This document shows, one piece after another, positions 26,416-34,222 of a DNA stretch of 64,000 bases. Positions within the stretch are counted from its first letter, which is position 1, and each line of letters begins with the position of its first letter. The notes under the pieces are model-generated. The model ran no database searches, was not told the origin of the DNA, and saw only the letters and a program-made list of their open reading frames with translations. Source of the stretch: Mucilaginibacter sp. GTDB lineage: Bacteria; Bacteroidota; Bacteroidia; Sphingobacteriales; Sphingobacteriaceae. The stretch covers positions 19,210 to 83,209 of the forward strand of contig JAUCSE010000063.1 in assembly GCA_030445275.1 (NCBI GenBank), written 5' to 3'. The position numbers and the translations under genes are program-made.

Positions 26416-27456
26416 ATGAATTTCGAAGCCGTAACCATAAAAGATATCGCCAGTGAATTAGGAATTTCGCCATCGGCCGTTTCGAGAGCATTGAATGGCA
26501 GCTACGACATTAGTGCGAAAACCAAAAAATTAGTAAAAGAATGCGCCCTCAAACATAATTATCAACCCAACCGCATGGCGCAAAGTTTAAAACATGGGTT
26601 TAGTAAATCTATTGGGATCGTTGTGCCAACAATTGACAATAGTTTTTTTTCACAGGTTATTAATGGAATCGAAGGTGTTGCCTACAGCAAAGGATATAAT
26701 GTAATTATTACCCAAACCCACGAACGTTATGAATTGGAGGTATTAAACCTGAGTCACCTGATTTTAAGAGCTGTAGACGGTCTGTTAATTTCAGTGACTA
26801 CGGAAACGCAGGATATTGGCCATTTGAAAACGTTAAATGATAAAGGGTTGCCGATAGTTTTTTTTGATCGTATTTGTAAGGAAATAAACACGCACAAGGT
26901 AATAGCGGATAATTTTACAGGAGCATATAAGGCAACTTCGCATTTAATTAATGAAGGCTTTCGTAAAATAGCACATATCACGAGTTCTGACAGTATATCG
27001 ATCACGAGTGAGCGTTTAAAAGGATATCAACAGGCATTGCTGGATAATAATATAGCCATTTACGATCAATATATAAAATATTGTCCTCACGGTGGAAGGG
27101 ATATTGCTGAAATTGAAAATGCGTTGAATGAACTTCTTTATTCGCCAGTTAAGCCTGACGCTATATTTACCGCATCCGATAGAATAACGACAGCCACATT
27201 GAGGTTTTTAAATGAGCTTGGATTTCATGTTCCTAATGATGTCGGATTGCTTGGATTTTCAAATAATCCATTGTCTGATTTGTTGAACCCATCCCTGACT
27301 TCAATTTATCAGCCAGGATACGAAATGGGCAAAAAAGCAACCGAAATGTTAATTGCTCTTATTGAAAGCAAGCGACCTGTTTTTGAATTTGAAACGGTTA
27401 CATTACCCACCCAGTTATTTATCAGAAAGTCTTCTAAAGTTAATAAGGATAGCTGA
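26416..27456 (+). CDS. LacI family transcriptional regulator
   Basis: A 346-residue regulator. The N-terminal helix-turn-helix reads VTIKDIASELGISPSAVSRA, followed by the hinge helix NRMAQSLKHGFSKSIGIVVP, and a periplasmic-binding-protein-like effector domain (FFSQVINGIEG, PDAIFTASDRITTATLRFL, LTSIYQPGYEMGKKATEML). It sits at the edge of the polysaccharide locus, transcribed in the same direction, and probably represses sugar genes when no effector is bound. A LacI-like palindrome lies far away at 6673-6682; none is evident in its own upstream region. Confidence 0.93.
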   Translation: MNFEAVTIKDIASELGISPSAVSRALNGSYDISAKTKKLVKECALKHNYQPNRMAQSLKHGFSKSIGIVVPTIDNSFFSQVINGIEGVAYSKGYNVIITQTHERYELEVLNLSHLILRAVDGLLISVTTETQDIGHLKTLNDKGLPIVFFDRICKEINTHKVIADNFTGAYKATSHLINEGFRKIAHITSSDSISITSERLKGYQQALLDNNIAIYDQYIKYCPHGGRDIAEIENALNELLYSPVKPDAIFTASDRITTATLRFLNELGFHVPNDVGLLGFSNNPLSDLLNPSLTSIYQPGYEMGKKATEMLIALIESKRPVFEFETVTLPTQLFIRKSSKVNKDS

Positions 27457-27481
27457 TTACAATGATTACTTCAAAATCAGG

Positions 27482-27513
27482 AAGCCTCCATTAGTAGATA
27501 TTTCAGGAGGCTT
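27482..27513 (+). terminator. Hairpin after LacI gene
   Basis: Perfect 8-bp stem AAGCCTCC (27482-27489) / GGAGGCTT (27506-27513) with a 16-base loop, 26 bases after the LacI stop. The following sequence GACTATTTGATTT is only moderately T-rich. Confidence 0.55.
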
Positions 27514-27854
27514 GACTATTTGATTTCGTGTTTCAAAGCTCATGTATTTGTGTGAGATGTATCACTAAATTAATTTTGCGTATAAGCATATTGGCATGAT
27601 CAAAGTATTTCGGAATGATATTTTGGGTATTCAGGACCGAGGTGGTCAATGACCCAGGAATATCCAATTAGCCCTCCAATTACGGCCCGGAAGCATTATC
27701 GAACTCGAAAATGGCCTATTCAATGCAATTAGAGGCGTTTTTGCTGGAAATTAGAATTATAACAACATCTTTTCAGTAATTCTCGAACTCTTTTTTATTC
27801 TCTCGAAATTCAATATAATAAATTGTTAATAAGGTGTTGCGGTGTAAAATGGAA

Positions 27855-27878
27855 CAGGCGTTCTTTATTGAACGCCTG
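27855..27878 (-). terminator. Hairpin terminator downstream of tRNA-Lys
   Basis: Perfect 9-bp stem CAGGCGTTC (27855-27863) / GAACGCCTG (27870-27878) with loop TTTATT. On the minus strand it is just downstream of the tRNA and followed by TTCCATTTTA. Confidence 0.65.
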
Positions 27879-27884
27879 CTTAAG

Positions 27885-27957
27885 TGACCTGGGAGAGGCT
27901 CGAACTCTCGACCCACTGATTAAGAGTCAGTTGCTCTACCAACTGAGCTACCAAGTC
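27885..27957 (-). tRNA. tRNA-Lys (anticodon CTT)
   Basis: The minus strand folds as a full cloverleaf: acceptor GACTTGG / CCAGGTC, D arm GCTCAGTTGGTAGAGC, anticodon arm ACTGA-CTCTTAA-TCAGT with anticodon CTT, and T arm GAGAG-TTCGAGC-CTCTC. Length 73 including the discriminator A. The CCA end is not encoded (CTT follows). Confidence 0.95.
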
Positions 27958-28050
27958 AACTATTTTTTGTCGGGCTGCAAATAAACGAAATATTTTTTGA
28001 TTTCTGGTGTCTGATTTTTGATTATTCTGATCGCCTTCACCCTTTTCAAA

Positions 28051-29679
28051 TTAAACCAATGCGTACAGATCTTCGCGCTGTTTTTGTACAACATCGCTAT
28101 TGATGTATTCGTCGTAAGTCATTAATTTGTCGATATAACCGCCTGGGGTTAGTTCAAATATGCGGTTGGCCACGGTTTCAACCAGCTCATGATCTCGCGA
28201 GGTAAACAGGATGGTGCCTCTAAAGTCCTTCATGCCATTATTAAGCGCTGTAATAGATTCCAGGTCAAGGTGGTTGGTAGGCTCATCAAACATTAAAAGA
28301 TTGGCTTGTTGCAGCATCATACGGCTAAACATGCAGCGCATTTTTTCGCCACCCGAAAGTACATTGCTTTTTTTCAAAACCTCTTCGCCTGAAAACAGCA
28401 TGCGACCCAAAAATCCGCGGATAAATTGATCATCCTTTTCGCCGGGTGAGTATTCACGCAGCCAGTCAATCAGGTTATCATCTTTACCTTTAAAGTATTC
28501 GGCATTATCAATAGGGATATCTGCCGGGTTTATGGTAACGCCCCATTTAAAGGTGCCTTTAAAATCAGTATCGCGGCCGGTTAAAATATTGTAAAACGCA
28601 GTAGTGGCTAAGCTATTTTGAGAAAGTACTGCTATCTTATCGCCTTTATTTACGGTAATATTGATGTTGTTAAATAAAAGCTCGCCATTAAGGGTTTTGC
28701 TTAAGTTTTCAACTTGCAGTATCTGGTCGCCAGCCTCACGACCCAGATTATTGAATATAATACCAGGATATTTACGGTTTGATGGTTGTATCTCGTCAAT
28801 ATTGATCTTATCGAGCGCTTTTTTACGACTGGTAGCTTGTTTTGATTTGGATGCGTTGGCGCTAAAGCGTCGGATAAATTCCTGTAATTCCTTAACACGG
28901 TCTTCCGTCTTTTTATTCTGATCAGCACGTTGTTTCAACGCAAGTTGACTTGATTCGTACCAGAAAGTGTAGTTACCGGTATAAATGGTCATTTTGGCAA
29001 AATCAATATCCACCACGTGAGTACAAACAGTATCCAGGAAGTGCCTGTCGTGCGATACCACCAATACAATAGCTTCGTACGATGCCAGGAAATCTTCCAA
29101 CCAGCTTACGGTGTGTATATCCAGGTCATTGGTAGGCTCATCTAGTAATAAAATATCGGGTTTACCAAAAAGGGCCTGTGCTAATAATACACGTACTTTT
29201 TGGGTGTTGTCTAAATCTTTTACGAGGTTATAATGAAATTCTTCTTTAATGCCCAGGTTGCTCAATAGAGTAGCGGCATTGCTTTCGGCATTCCAGCCAT
29301 CCATTTCGGCAAACAGGTTTTCTAGTTCACCGGCACGTTCACCATCGGCATCAGTAAAATCTTCTTTCAGGTAGATGGCATCTTTCTCCTTCATTACTGC
29401 ATACATCTCCTTGTAGCCCATCATTACGGTTTCAATAACCGTAAATTCATCAAAGGCATAATGGTTTTGGCTCAACACGGCCATACGCTCTCCGGGCGTA
29501 AAACTTACTGATCCGCTTGTAGGGTCAATATCGCCCGAAAGGATCTTCAGGAATGTTGATTTCCCAGCGCCATTGGCACCAATAATGCCATAGCAATTGC
29601 CTTGAGAAAACTTAAGATTAACGTCTTCAAATAAAGTCCGTTTTCCGTAACGTAAAGAGAGATTGGATACCGTAATCAT
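28051..29679 (-). CDS. ABC-F family ATPase, YbiT-like
   Basis: A 542-residue soluble protein with two ABC ATPase domains and no membrane segments, the ABC-F layout of ribosome-associated translation factors. Domain 1 has Walker A GANGAGKST and Walker B ILLLDEPTNDLD, but its signature is the atypical LDNTQKVRVLLAQ instead of LSGGQ, as in YbiT-type proteins. The linker (KKTEDRVKELQEFIRRFSAN) precedes domain 2, whose Walker A is degenerate (LSQNSLATTAF) while its signature VLSGGEKMR and Walker B LLMFDEPTNHLD are normal. The degenerate second Walker A suggests only one fully canonical ATP site. The exact role is inferred from family. Confidence 0.9.
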   Translation of the reverse strand: MITVSNLSLRYGKRTLFEDVNLKFSQGNCYGIIGANGAGKSTFLKILSGDIDPTSGSVSFTPGERMAVLSQNHYAFDEFTVIETVMMGYKEMYAVMKEKDAIYLKEDFTDADGERAGELENLFAEMDGWNAESNAATLLSNLGIKEEFHYNLVKDLDNTQKVRVLLAQALFGKPDILLLDEPTNDLDIHTVSWLEDFLASYEAIVLVVSHDRHFLDTVCTHVVDIDFAKMTIYTGNYTFWYESSQLALKQRADQNKKTEDRVKELQEFIRRFSANASKSKQATSRKKALDKINIDEIQPSNRKYPGIIFNNLGREAGDQILQVENLSKTLNGELLFNNINITVNKGDKIAVLSQNSLATTAFYNILTGRDTDFKGTFKWGVTINPADIPIDNAEYFKGKDDNLIDWLREYSPGEKDDQFIRGFLGRMLFSGEEVLKKSNVLSGGEKMRCMFSRMMLQQANLLMFDEPTNHLDLESITALNNGMKDFRGTILFTSRDHELVETVANRIFELTPGGYIDKLMTYDEYINSDVVQKQREDLYALV

Positions 29680-29947
29680 GCTGCACCTGTAATTTGCCGC
29701 AAAAATACGGTAAATACTTCATTTTTTTAGCACGCTGGCCGATATTATGTTTTAGCTGATTTTGAGAAGGTTAGGACATAAATATCCCCATTAATTGACA
29801 TTCCTGTGTATATAATTGCCCGCTTTATAGGTAACTTTAGTAAACAAAAGAATAATCTTATTGTTATTCCACTAATAACTAACCAATTAGTAAAAATGGA
29901 ACAGCCTTTGACTAAACAATTTTATAAATCTTTAAATAACACCAGTC

Positions 29948-30028
29948 ATGGGAGCATTAATCATCGCGTTGGTTATTATCAATATTGTAATAGCCATCAA
30001 CAACATACAAAAAAGGAAGGTTTATTAA
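29948..30028 (+). CDS. Possible 26-residue single-pass membrane peptide
   Basis: An ATG at 29948 encodes MGALIIALVIINIVIAINN followed by IQKRKVY and stop. It is a textbook single membrane span with a positively charged cytoplasmic tail, the form of many bacterial small membrane proteins. It overlaps, in another frame, a longer open frame (29806-30054) with no protein-like features. There is no clear ribosome-binding site, but this phylum rarely shows one. Chance in AT-rich DNA is a real alternative. Confidence 0.35.
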   Translation: MGALIIALVIINIVIAINNIQKRKVY

Positions 30029-30045
30029 CCTGTAATATGGCCTGC

Positions 30046-30441
30046 TTAACTTAATATTTCAGTTAAGCTTTGTGTTTCATGGTCGGTTAGTTTTTGCAGC
30101 GGACCAGAGGCAAGCATTTTCATCATCATGCTCAGGTCGGCATTAATAGTAAAAAGGACATCAGTATGGTCGTTATCAAAAGATAACGACCATTTCAATT
30201 CCAGATCAAACGGCGGCTTTGCGGCCGGCACAATTATTATTTCCTGATCAACTGTGCGGCTTTCTACCTTTAAAGAAAGCTTGGCCATATTTTGTATACT
30301 AAAGCTGGCTTCATCAGTTGTAGAAACCCATTCCTGTATATTATCAGGCATCAGTTTTTGGTGATTGTTAAAATCAGCCAAAAAACTATAAACTTCCTGT
30401 AAAGGCTTATTGATGCTTGTATTACTGGTAAATGTGGTCAT
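30046..30441 (-). CDS. SRPBCC family protein
   Basis: A 131-residue protein of the START/SRPBCC helix-grip type that binds hydrophobic ligands. It begins TTFTSNTSINKPLQEVYSFL, followed by ADFNNHQKLMP, the standard opening of these domains, and ends with the long amphipathic helix MMMKMLASGPLQKLTDHE. No catalytic residues can be named. The next gene on this strand (pyrE) lies upstream, separated by a 149-base spacer containing short repeats. Confidence 0.75.
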   Translation of the reverse strand: MTTFTSNTSINKPLQEVYSFLADFNNHQKLMPDNIQEWVSTTDEASFSIQNMAKLSLKVESRTVDQEIIIVPAAKPPFDLELKWSLSFDNDHTDVLFTINADLSMMMKMLASGPLQKLTDHETQSLTEILS

Positions 30442-30445
30442 TTCT

Positions 30446-30514
30446 TTAGTTTTGAGTTTTGGGTAGTGAGTTTTGAGTAAGGTTGTACGTGATACGTTAT
30501 AGGTTTTACGTTAG
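30446..30514. repeat. Short degenerate repeats between SRPBCC gene and pyrE
   Basis: GAGTTTTG occurs at about 30453 and again at about 30468, with a related TAGTTTTG just before, followed by TACGTGATACGTTATAGGTTTTACGTTAGG with recurring ACGT units. This looks like degenerate short tandem sequence with no coding content. Confidence 0.4.
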
Positions 30515-30590
30515 GAACAGTAAATCGAAAATCCTGGTAATCCTATAATCGGTTTAATCAAGGTTCAGACAAAAACTCAATGCTACTAAA

Positions 30591-31247
30591 TTAACTTGAG
30601 GCTATCTGTCCCCAGGCTGCCGGGTTTTCGCGCCATTGTTTTAAAACGGCAACATCCTTATCAGTTACATATTGATGTTCTTCTGCATATTTAATTAACG
30701 CGTTATAATTGGATAAAGTAACATAAGGGCAGCCTGCCAGTTTAAAGTTATCAGCTGCAATATCAAAGCCATAGCTAAATATAGCTGCAAGGCCTGCTAC
30801 TTCATATCCGGCAGCACGAAGGGCTTCAACAGCCTGTAAACTACTTTTTCCGGTTGATATCAGATCTTCAATAACTACCACTCTTTTTCCGGTAGTAGTT
30901 ACATCTCCTTCAATCAGGCTACCGGTTCCGTGTTCTTTAGCTTTTGCACGTACATAAATAAAAGGGAGGCCCAATTCTTGCGCAACCAAAGCGCCTTGTG
31001 GTATACCTGCGGTGGCAACGCCGGCAATGCAGCCTACGCTGCCAAATTTTTCCTGGATAGCAACGGTTAGCTGCTGGCGAATATAGGTACGGATAGACGG
31101 ATGAGAAAGTGTTACACGGTTATCACAATAAATTGGAGATTTCCATCCCGACGCCCATGTAAAAGGATTGTTAGGTTGTAATTTAATTGCTTTAATTTGC
31201 AACAGGAATTCGGCTACCTGTTGCTCGATCTCATTATTATTAAACAT
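30591..31247 (-). CDS. pyrE: Orotate phosphoribosyltransferase
   Basis: A 218-residue enzyme of pyrimidine synthesis that joins orotate and phosphoribosyl pyrophosphate to give orotidine monophosphate. The N-terminus NPFTWASGWKSPIYCDNR and the PRPP-binding motif VVVIEDLISTGKSS are diagnostic. The start is fixed by family alignment (EIEQQVAEFLLQIKAIKL). Its start codon overlaps that of the divergent NUDIX gene (CATG at 31245-31248), so promoters must lie inside the opposite coding regions. Confidence 0.97.
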   Translation of the reverse strand: MFNNNEIEQQVAEFLLQIKAIKLQPNNPFTWASGWKSPIYCDNRVTLSHPSIRTYIRQQLTVAIQEKFGSVGCIAGVATAGIPQGALVAQELGLPFIYVRAKAKEHGTGSLIEGDVTTTGKRVVVIEDLISTGKSSLQAVEALRAAGYEVAGLAAIFSYGFDIAADNFKLAGCPYVTLSNYNALIKYAEEHQYVTDKDVAVLKQWRENPAAWGQIASS

Positions 31248-31878
31248 GGTTCAAAAATACAGAATTTATATTAACGAAAAGGTTATCCTTATAACGGAAT
31301 CTGAACCTGCGCACGTGGAAAATTATGAAAAGCTTGATGCAGAGGTCTTTGATTTGAAAATAATTTATACCTGGATATTGGCTCACCCCAAAAAATTATT
31401 CTATATCAAGAGTAATAATGCTAAGCTGTTTTTAAAATCAGTTGCAAAAAGCGTTACCCTTATTGAGGCTGCCGGTGGCCTAGTCCAGAACCCTGCAGGC
31501 AAATATTTATTTATTTACCGGAACGATAAATGGGACCTGCCGAAGGGTAAAATAGAGAAAGATGAAAAAGTAAAAGAAGCCGCCGTGCGCGAGGTAGAGG
31601 AGGAGTGTGGTATAAAAGTGAGTAAGCTGAAGGAAAAGATATGCAAAACCTACCACGTTTATATAAGCCGGGGCGAGGTGGTGCTCAAAAAAACACATTG
31701 GTTCAATATGGACTGCAAAGGCAAGGATAAACTAAAACCTCAGAAAGAAGAGGGTATTACCGATGTTCGCTGGTTTGAGCACGAGCATATTGAGCCTATA
31801 ATTGATAATACCTTCCCATCAATTTTAGATGTATTGCATAAAGAAAAGTTGATCACAAGAAAGCTAATGCCTCAGTAG
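31246..31878 (+). CDS. NUDIX hydrolase
   Basis: A 210-residue NUDIX protein. An upstream open extension to 31168 runs antisense through pyrE and is not used; ATG 31246 fits. The Nudix box is GKIEKDEKVKEAAVREVEEE followed by CGI, fully matching GX5EX7REUXEEXGU. An N-terminal extension of about 65 residues (QKYRIYINEKVILITE) is typical of a Bacteroidota subgroup. The substrate, some nucleoside diphosphate derivative, is unknown. It is divergent from pyrE and overlaps the 3' end of coaD by 26 bases tail to tail. Confidence 0.9.
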   Translation: MVQKYRIYINEKVILITESEPAHVENYEKLDAEVFDLKIIYTWILAHPKKLFYIKSNNAKLFLKSVAKSVTLIEAAGGLVQNPAGKYLFIYRNDKWDLPKGKIEKDEKVKEAAVREVEEECGIKVSKLKEKICKTYHVYISRGEVVLKKTHWFNMDCKGKDKLKPQKEEGITDVRWFEHEHIEPIIDNTFPSILDVLHKEKLITRKLMPQ

Positions 31879-32314
31879 GGATAAACTGAGCCACATCGCC
31901 ATGATGCCGCATAATTTCGCGCACAATGGTTGAGCTGATGGACGAGTAACCTGGTTTGCTCACAATAAAAATGCTTTCAATATCGGGTACAAGGGCGTGG
32001 TTCATCTGAGCAATAGCTTTTTCATATTCAAAGTCAGATACAGTACGTATCCCCCTGATCATATAGGTAGCGCCAATACTTTTACAAAAGTTTACGGTTA
32101 AGCCCTCATAAGCTACAATGTGTATGCGATCGTCATGCTGAAAAACCGCCCTGAGCATTTGCTCGCGGGTTTCAATGCTCAGGAGGCCCTGTTTGCTGCT
32201 GTTTGCACCAATGCCAATATAAACCTTATCAAACAAACCAACCGATCGTTTTACAATATCAACATGGGCCTTGGTAACCGGATCAAACGAGCCTGGAAAA
32301 AGAGCGATTTTCAT
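31853..32314 (-). CDS. coaD: Pantetheine-phosphate adenylyltransferase
   Basis: A 153-residue coenzyme A biosynthesis enzyme that converts 4'-phosphopantetheine and ATP to dephospho-CoA. The nucleotidyltransferase motif ALFPGSFDPVTKAHVDIV opens the protein, then LTVNFCKSIGATYMIRGIR, TVSDFEYEKAIAQMN and the C-terminal ISSTIVREI, all standard for CoaD. Length is normal. Convergent 26-base overlap with the NUDIX gene. Confidence 0.97.
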   Translation of the reverse strand: MKIALFPGSFDPVTKAHVDIVKRSVGLFDKVYIGIGANSSKQGLLSIETREQMLRAVFQHDDRIHIVAYEGLTVNFCKSIGATYMIRGIRTVSDFEYEKAIAQMNHALVPDIESIFIVSKPGYSSISSTIVREIMRHHGDVAQFIPTEALAFL

Positions 32315-32394
32315 AGTAGCAGCTATTGTTTCTTTATCAAAAGTAATAATGATTTTGAATGTTTAGGCGCATAGGCCATAAATAAATGCGCGGA

Positions 32395-32763
32395 TTAAAC
32401 TGTTATAATATCCTCTAATTTGTAATATACGGGTAAACCACGTTCCTGGGCTATCCTTACATCCTCATCGGCACCTTTTGATGCCCCTTCAATTCTTAAA
32501 ACGGCATCACATTTGGCAAGCAGACGTTTGGCCACAGGATATAAAATTTCCTCGTATGCTTCATCACCCGGATGTTTTGAACCTGCTTGTTTTAATAGTG
32601 GTAGCGCAAACCATTCACCAATCACCGGGATGTGTCCTGCACGGAATATGGGTAGCGCCATCTCTTCCAGTCTGCTTAAATTTTGTGCCATCAGTTCAGG
32701 ATCGTCATTAGTACCTGAGCGGTATGGGCCGGCTATTAAAATGGTTAAAGTTTTGTTAGTCAT
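32395..32763 (-). CDS. DUF4406 / nucleoside 2-deoxyribosyltransferase-like protein
   Basis: A 122-residue cytoplasmic protein. ILIAGPYRSG near the N-terminus and CDAVLRIEGASKGADEDVRI near the C-terminus match the fold of DUF4406 and nucleoside 2-deoxyribosyltransferases, in which the SxGAxxE-like segment binds a nucleotide ribose. Its start overlaps the stop of the upstream NUDIX gene by 4 bases (ATGA-type), so they are translationally coupled and may act on the same nucleotide-sugar metabolism. Confidence 0.75.
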   Translation of the reverse strand: MTNKTLTILIAGPYRSGTNDDPELMAQNLSRLEEMALPIFRAGHIPVIGEWFALPLLKQAGSKHPGDEAYEEILYPVAKRLLAKCDAVLRIEGASKGADEDVRIAQERGLPVYYKLEDIITV

Positions 32764-33338
32764 GATATTAAGTTGTTAAGTTGAGCATATTGTAAAAGCA
32801 TAATGGTTTTGCCATCTTTTATTTCGCCGTTTTGTATCATTTGCAGAGCTTTGGTGAATGGAAGTTCCAGTACTTCAATGTTTTCATTCTCGTGGTCAAG
32901 GCCACCGCCATCACTAACTTTCATCCCACTATTATATTCGGCCACAAAGAAATATACGATCTCGGTTACCGATCCTGGCGACATGTAGGCCTCAAACACT
33001 TTTTTTACATTGGTGATCTGGTAACCCGTTTCCTCTTCGGTTTCCCGTCTGATGCAATCCTCGGCATTGTTCTTATCTAACAAACCGGCGCAGCATTCAA
33101 TCAATAAACCGCTTTTATTACCATTAATGTAGGTGGGCATCCTGAATTGCCTGGTAAGGATTACTGTTTTGCTATCAGTATTATATAACAAAATAGTGGC
33201 GCCATTACCCCGGTCATAAGCTTCACGACTAAGCTGCAGCACAGAGCCATCTTTTTTTGTAGCTTCAAAAAATATTTTTTTCAAAGTGTACCAGTTATCC
33301 GAAAGGATTTCTGTTTGTAGAATTTTTATATTATCCAT
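32760..33338 (-). CDS. nudK: NudK-like NUDIX pyrophosphatase
   Basis: A 192-residue NUDIX enzyme close to GDP-mannose pyrophosphatase NudK. The N-terminus LSDNWYTLKKIFFEATKKDG, the segment VILTRQFRMPTYING, and the Nudix box GLLDKNNAEDCIRRETEEET-G are characteristic; AYMSPGSVTEIVYFFVAEY follows as in the ADP-ribose/GDP-mannose subgroup. It likely hydrolyses GDP-mannose or a similar nucleotide sugar. It forms an overlapping two-gene unit with the DUF4406 gene and is divergent from the DeoR regulator by 50 bases. Confidence 0.85.
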   Translation of the reverse strand: MDNIKILQTEILSDNWYTLKKIFFEATKKDGSVLQLSREAYDRGNGATILLYNTDSKTVILTRQFRMPTYINGNKSGLLIECCAGLLDKNNAEDCIRRETEEETGYQITNVKKVFEAYMSPGSVTEIVYFFVAEYNSGMKVSDGGGLDHENENIEVLELPFTKALQMIQNGEIKDGKTIMLLQYAQLNNLIS

Positions 33339-33360
33339 CTATAAAATGATCAATTATGAT

Positions 33361-33368
33361 TATTTTTG
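33361..33368 (+). promoter_or_regulatory. -7 promoter box TATTTTTG for the DeoR gene
   Basis: Matches the Bacteroidota -7 consensus TAnnTTTG, 20 bases before the ATG. A -33 TTTG at correct spacing is not evident. Confidence 0.4.
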
Positions 33369-33388
33369 AACAAATAAGCATGATTTAA

Positions 33389-34129
33389 ATGAACTTTCAA
33401 AGAAGAAAGCAAAAAATACTTGATCAGTTAAATAGCACCGGTGAAGTTGATATAAAGAAATTGGCCGCTGAATTGAATATTTCAGAGATCACCTCCCGGC
33501 GCGATCTGAATCAGCTGGCTAATGATGGCTTGCTTTACCGTACGCATGGTGGCGCAATGAAAGTTGATCCCTTGGCCAAACCGCATGATTTTGTAAATAA
33601 ATCGGCTCAAAATTCAACCGTAAAAGATGATATCTGCCGGAAGGCGGCGGAACATATTATTGACGGCGATATCATTTTTATGGATTGCGGCAGTACCGTT
33701 TTCAGGCTATGCCAGTTTATTAAAAATAAAAAGATCAAAGTGATCACCAATTCGCTGCCGGTTATTTATGAATTGCAAAACAGCGCCGTATCTATAAATA
33801 TAATAGGAGGAGAGCTTAATAGCGAGCGGCAGGCTGTACATGGTAAAATGGCTAATGAACATATCAGCAAGTATCGGGCAGGTAAAGCATTTTTAGGTGT
33901 TGATGGTATTTCGGAAAATGGCTTATTTGCCAACAGCGAGCTTGAAGCCGAGATTACACAGGCCTATATCAACCAAAGTACTTATACCTATGTGCTATGT
34001 GATGCGGGTAAAATAGGAAACGAAACTTACCTGAAATTTGCTGATATAAACCAGGTGGAAGCTATCATTACTAATGCTGGTGACGACAAGCTTGATCGAT
34101 TTAAAGACACGGCCCTGACTATTTTATGA
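33389..34129 (+). CDS. DeoR family transcriptional regulator
   Basis: A 246-residue regulator with an N-terminal DeoR winged helix (RKQKILDQLNSTGEVDIKKL, ELNISEITSRRDLNQLANDG, LLYRTHGGA) and a C-terminal sugar-phosphate-sensing DeoRC domain (FMDCGSTVFRLCQF, ITNSLPVIYEL, AFLGVDGISENGL, LCDAGKIG). Such proteins usually repress genes for sugar or nucleoside use. The nearest possible target is the divergent nudK/DUF4406 pair 50 bases away. A repeat element follows directly after its stop. Confidence 0.93.
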   Translation: MNFQRRKQKILDQLNSTGEVDIKKLAAELNISEITSRRDLNQLANDGLLYRTHGGAMKVDPLAKPHDFVNKSAQNSTVKDDICRKAAEHIIDGDIIFMDCGSTVFRLCQFIKNKKIKVITNSLPVIYELQNSAVSINIIGGELNSERQAVHGKMANEHISKYRAGKAFLGVDGISENGLFANSELEAEITQAYINQSTYTYVLCDAGKIGNETYLKFADINQVEAIITNAGDDKLDRFKDTALTIL

Positions 34130-34222
34130 GCCTCACCCCGGCCTTCTCCAAAGGAGAGGGAGTTTAACATAATGTTAAACTTTGTTAGGTAAAGTCCTCT
34201 CCTTTGTAGAGGATTTAGATGA
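34130..34222. repeat. Interspersed palindromic repeat element, three hairpins
   Basis: Starts one base after the DeoR stop. It holds three adjacent inverted repeats: TCTCC-AAA-GGAGA (34145-34157), GTTTAACAT/ATGTTAAAC (34162-34170/34172-34180) and CCTCT...AGAGG (34196-34212). Its outer arms (CCTCACCCC... and ...TTTAGATGAG) are roughly complementary. This form is familiar as a multicopy intergenic element in related genomes. The rsmD stop codon (34215-34217) lies within it, so the last residues of RsmD are element-derived. Confidence 0.65.

Larger units (their letters stand above)
27457..27884. other. 428-bp intergenic region between LacI gene and tRNA-Lys
   Basis: It contains a hairpin after the LacI gene (27482-27513) and a hairpin at 27855-27878 next to the tRNA gene. 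The middle (about 27530-27840) has short open frames on both strands broken by stops and no protein I recognise. It marks the boundary between the accessory polysaccharide region and core genes. Confidence 0.5.

Noticed and set aside
29806..30054. 82-codon open frame
   Set aside because: Composition is not protein-like and it overlaps the SRPBCC gene end; a shorter frame inside it encodes a more credible membrane peptide.
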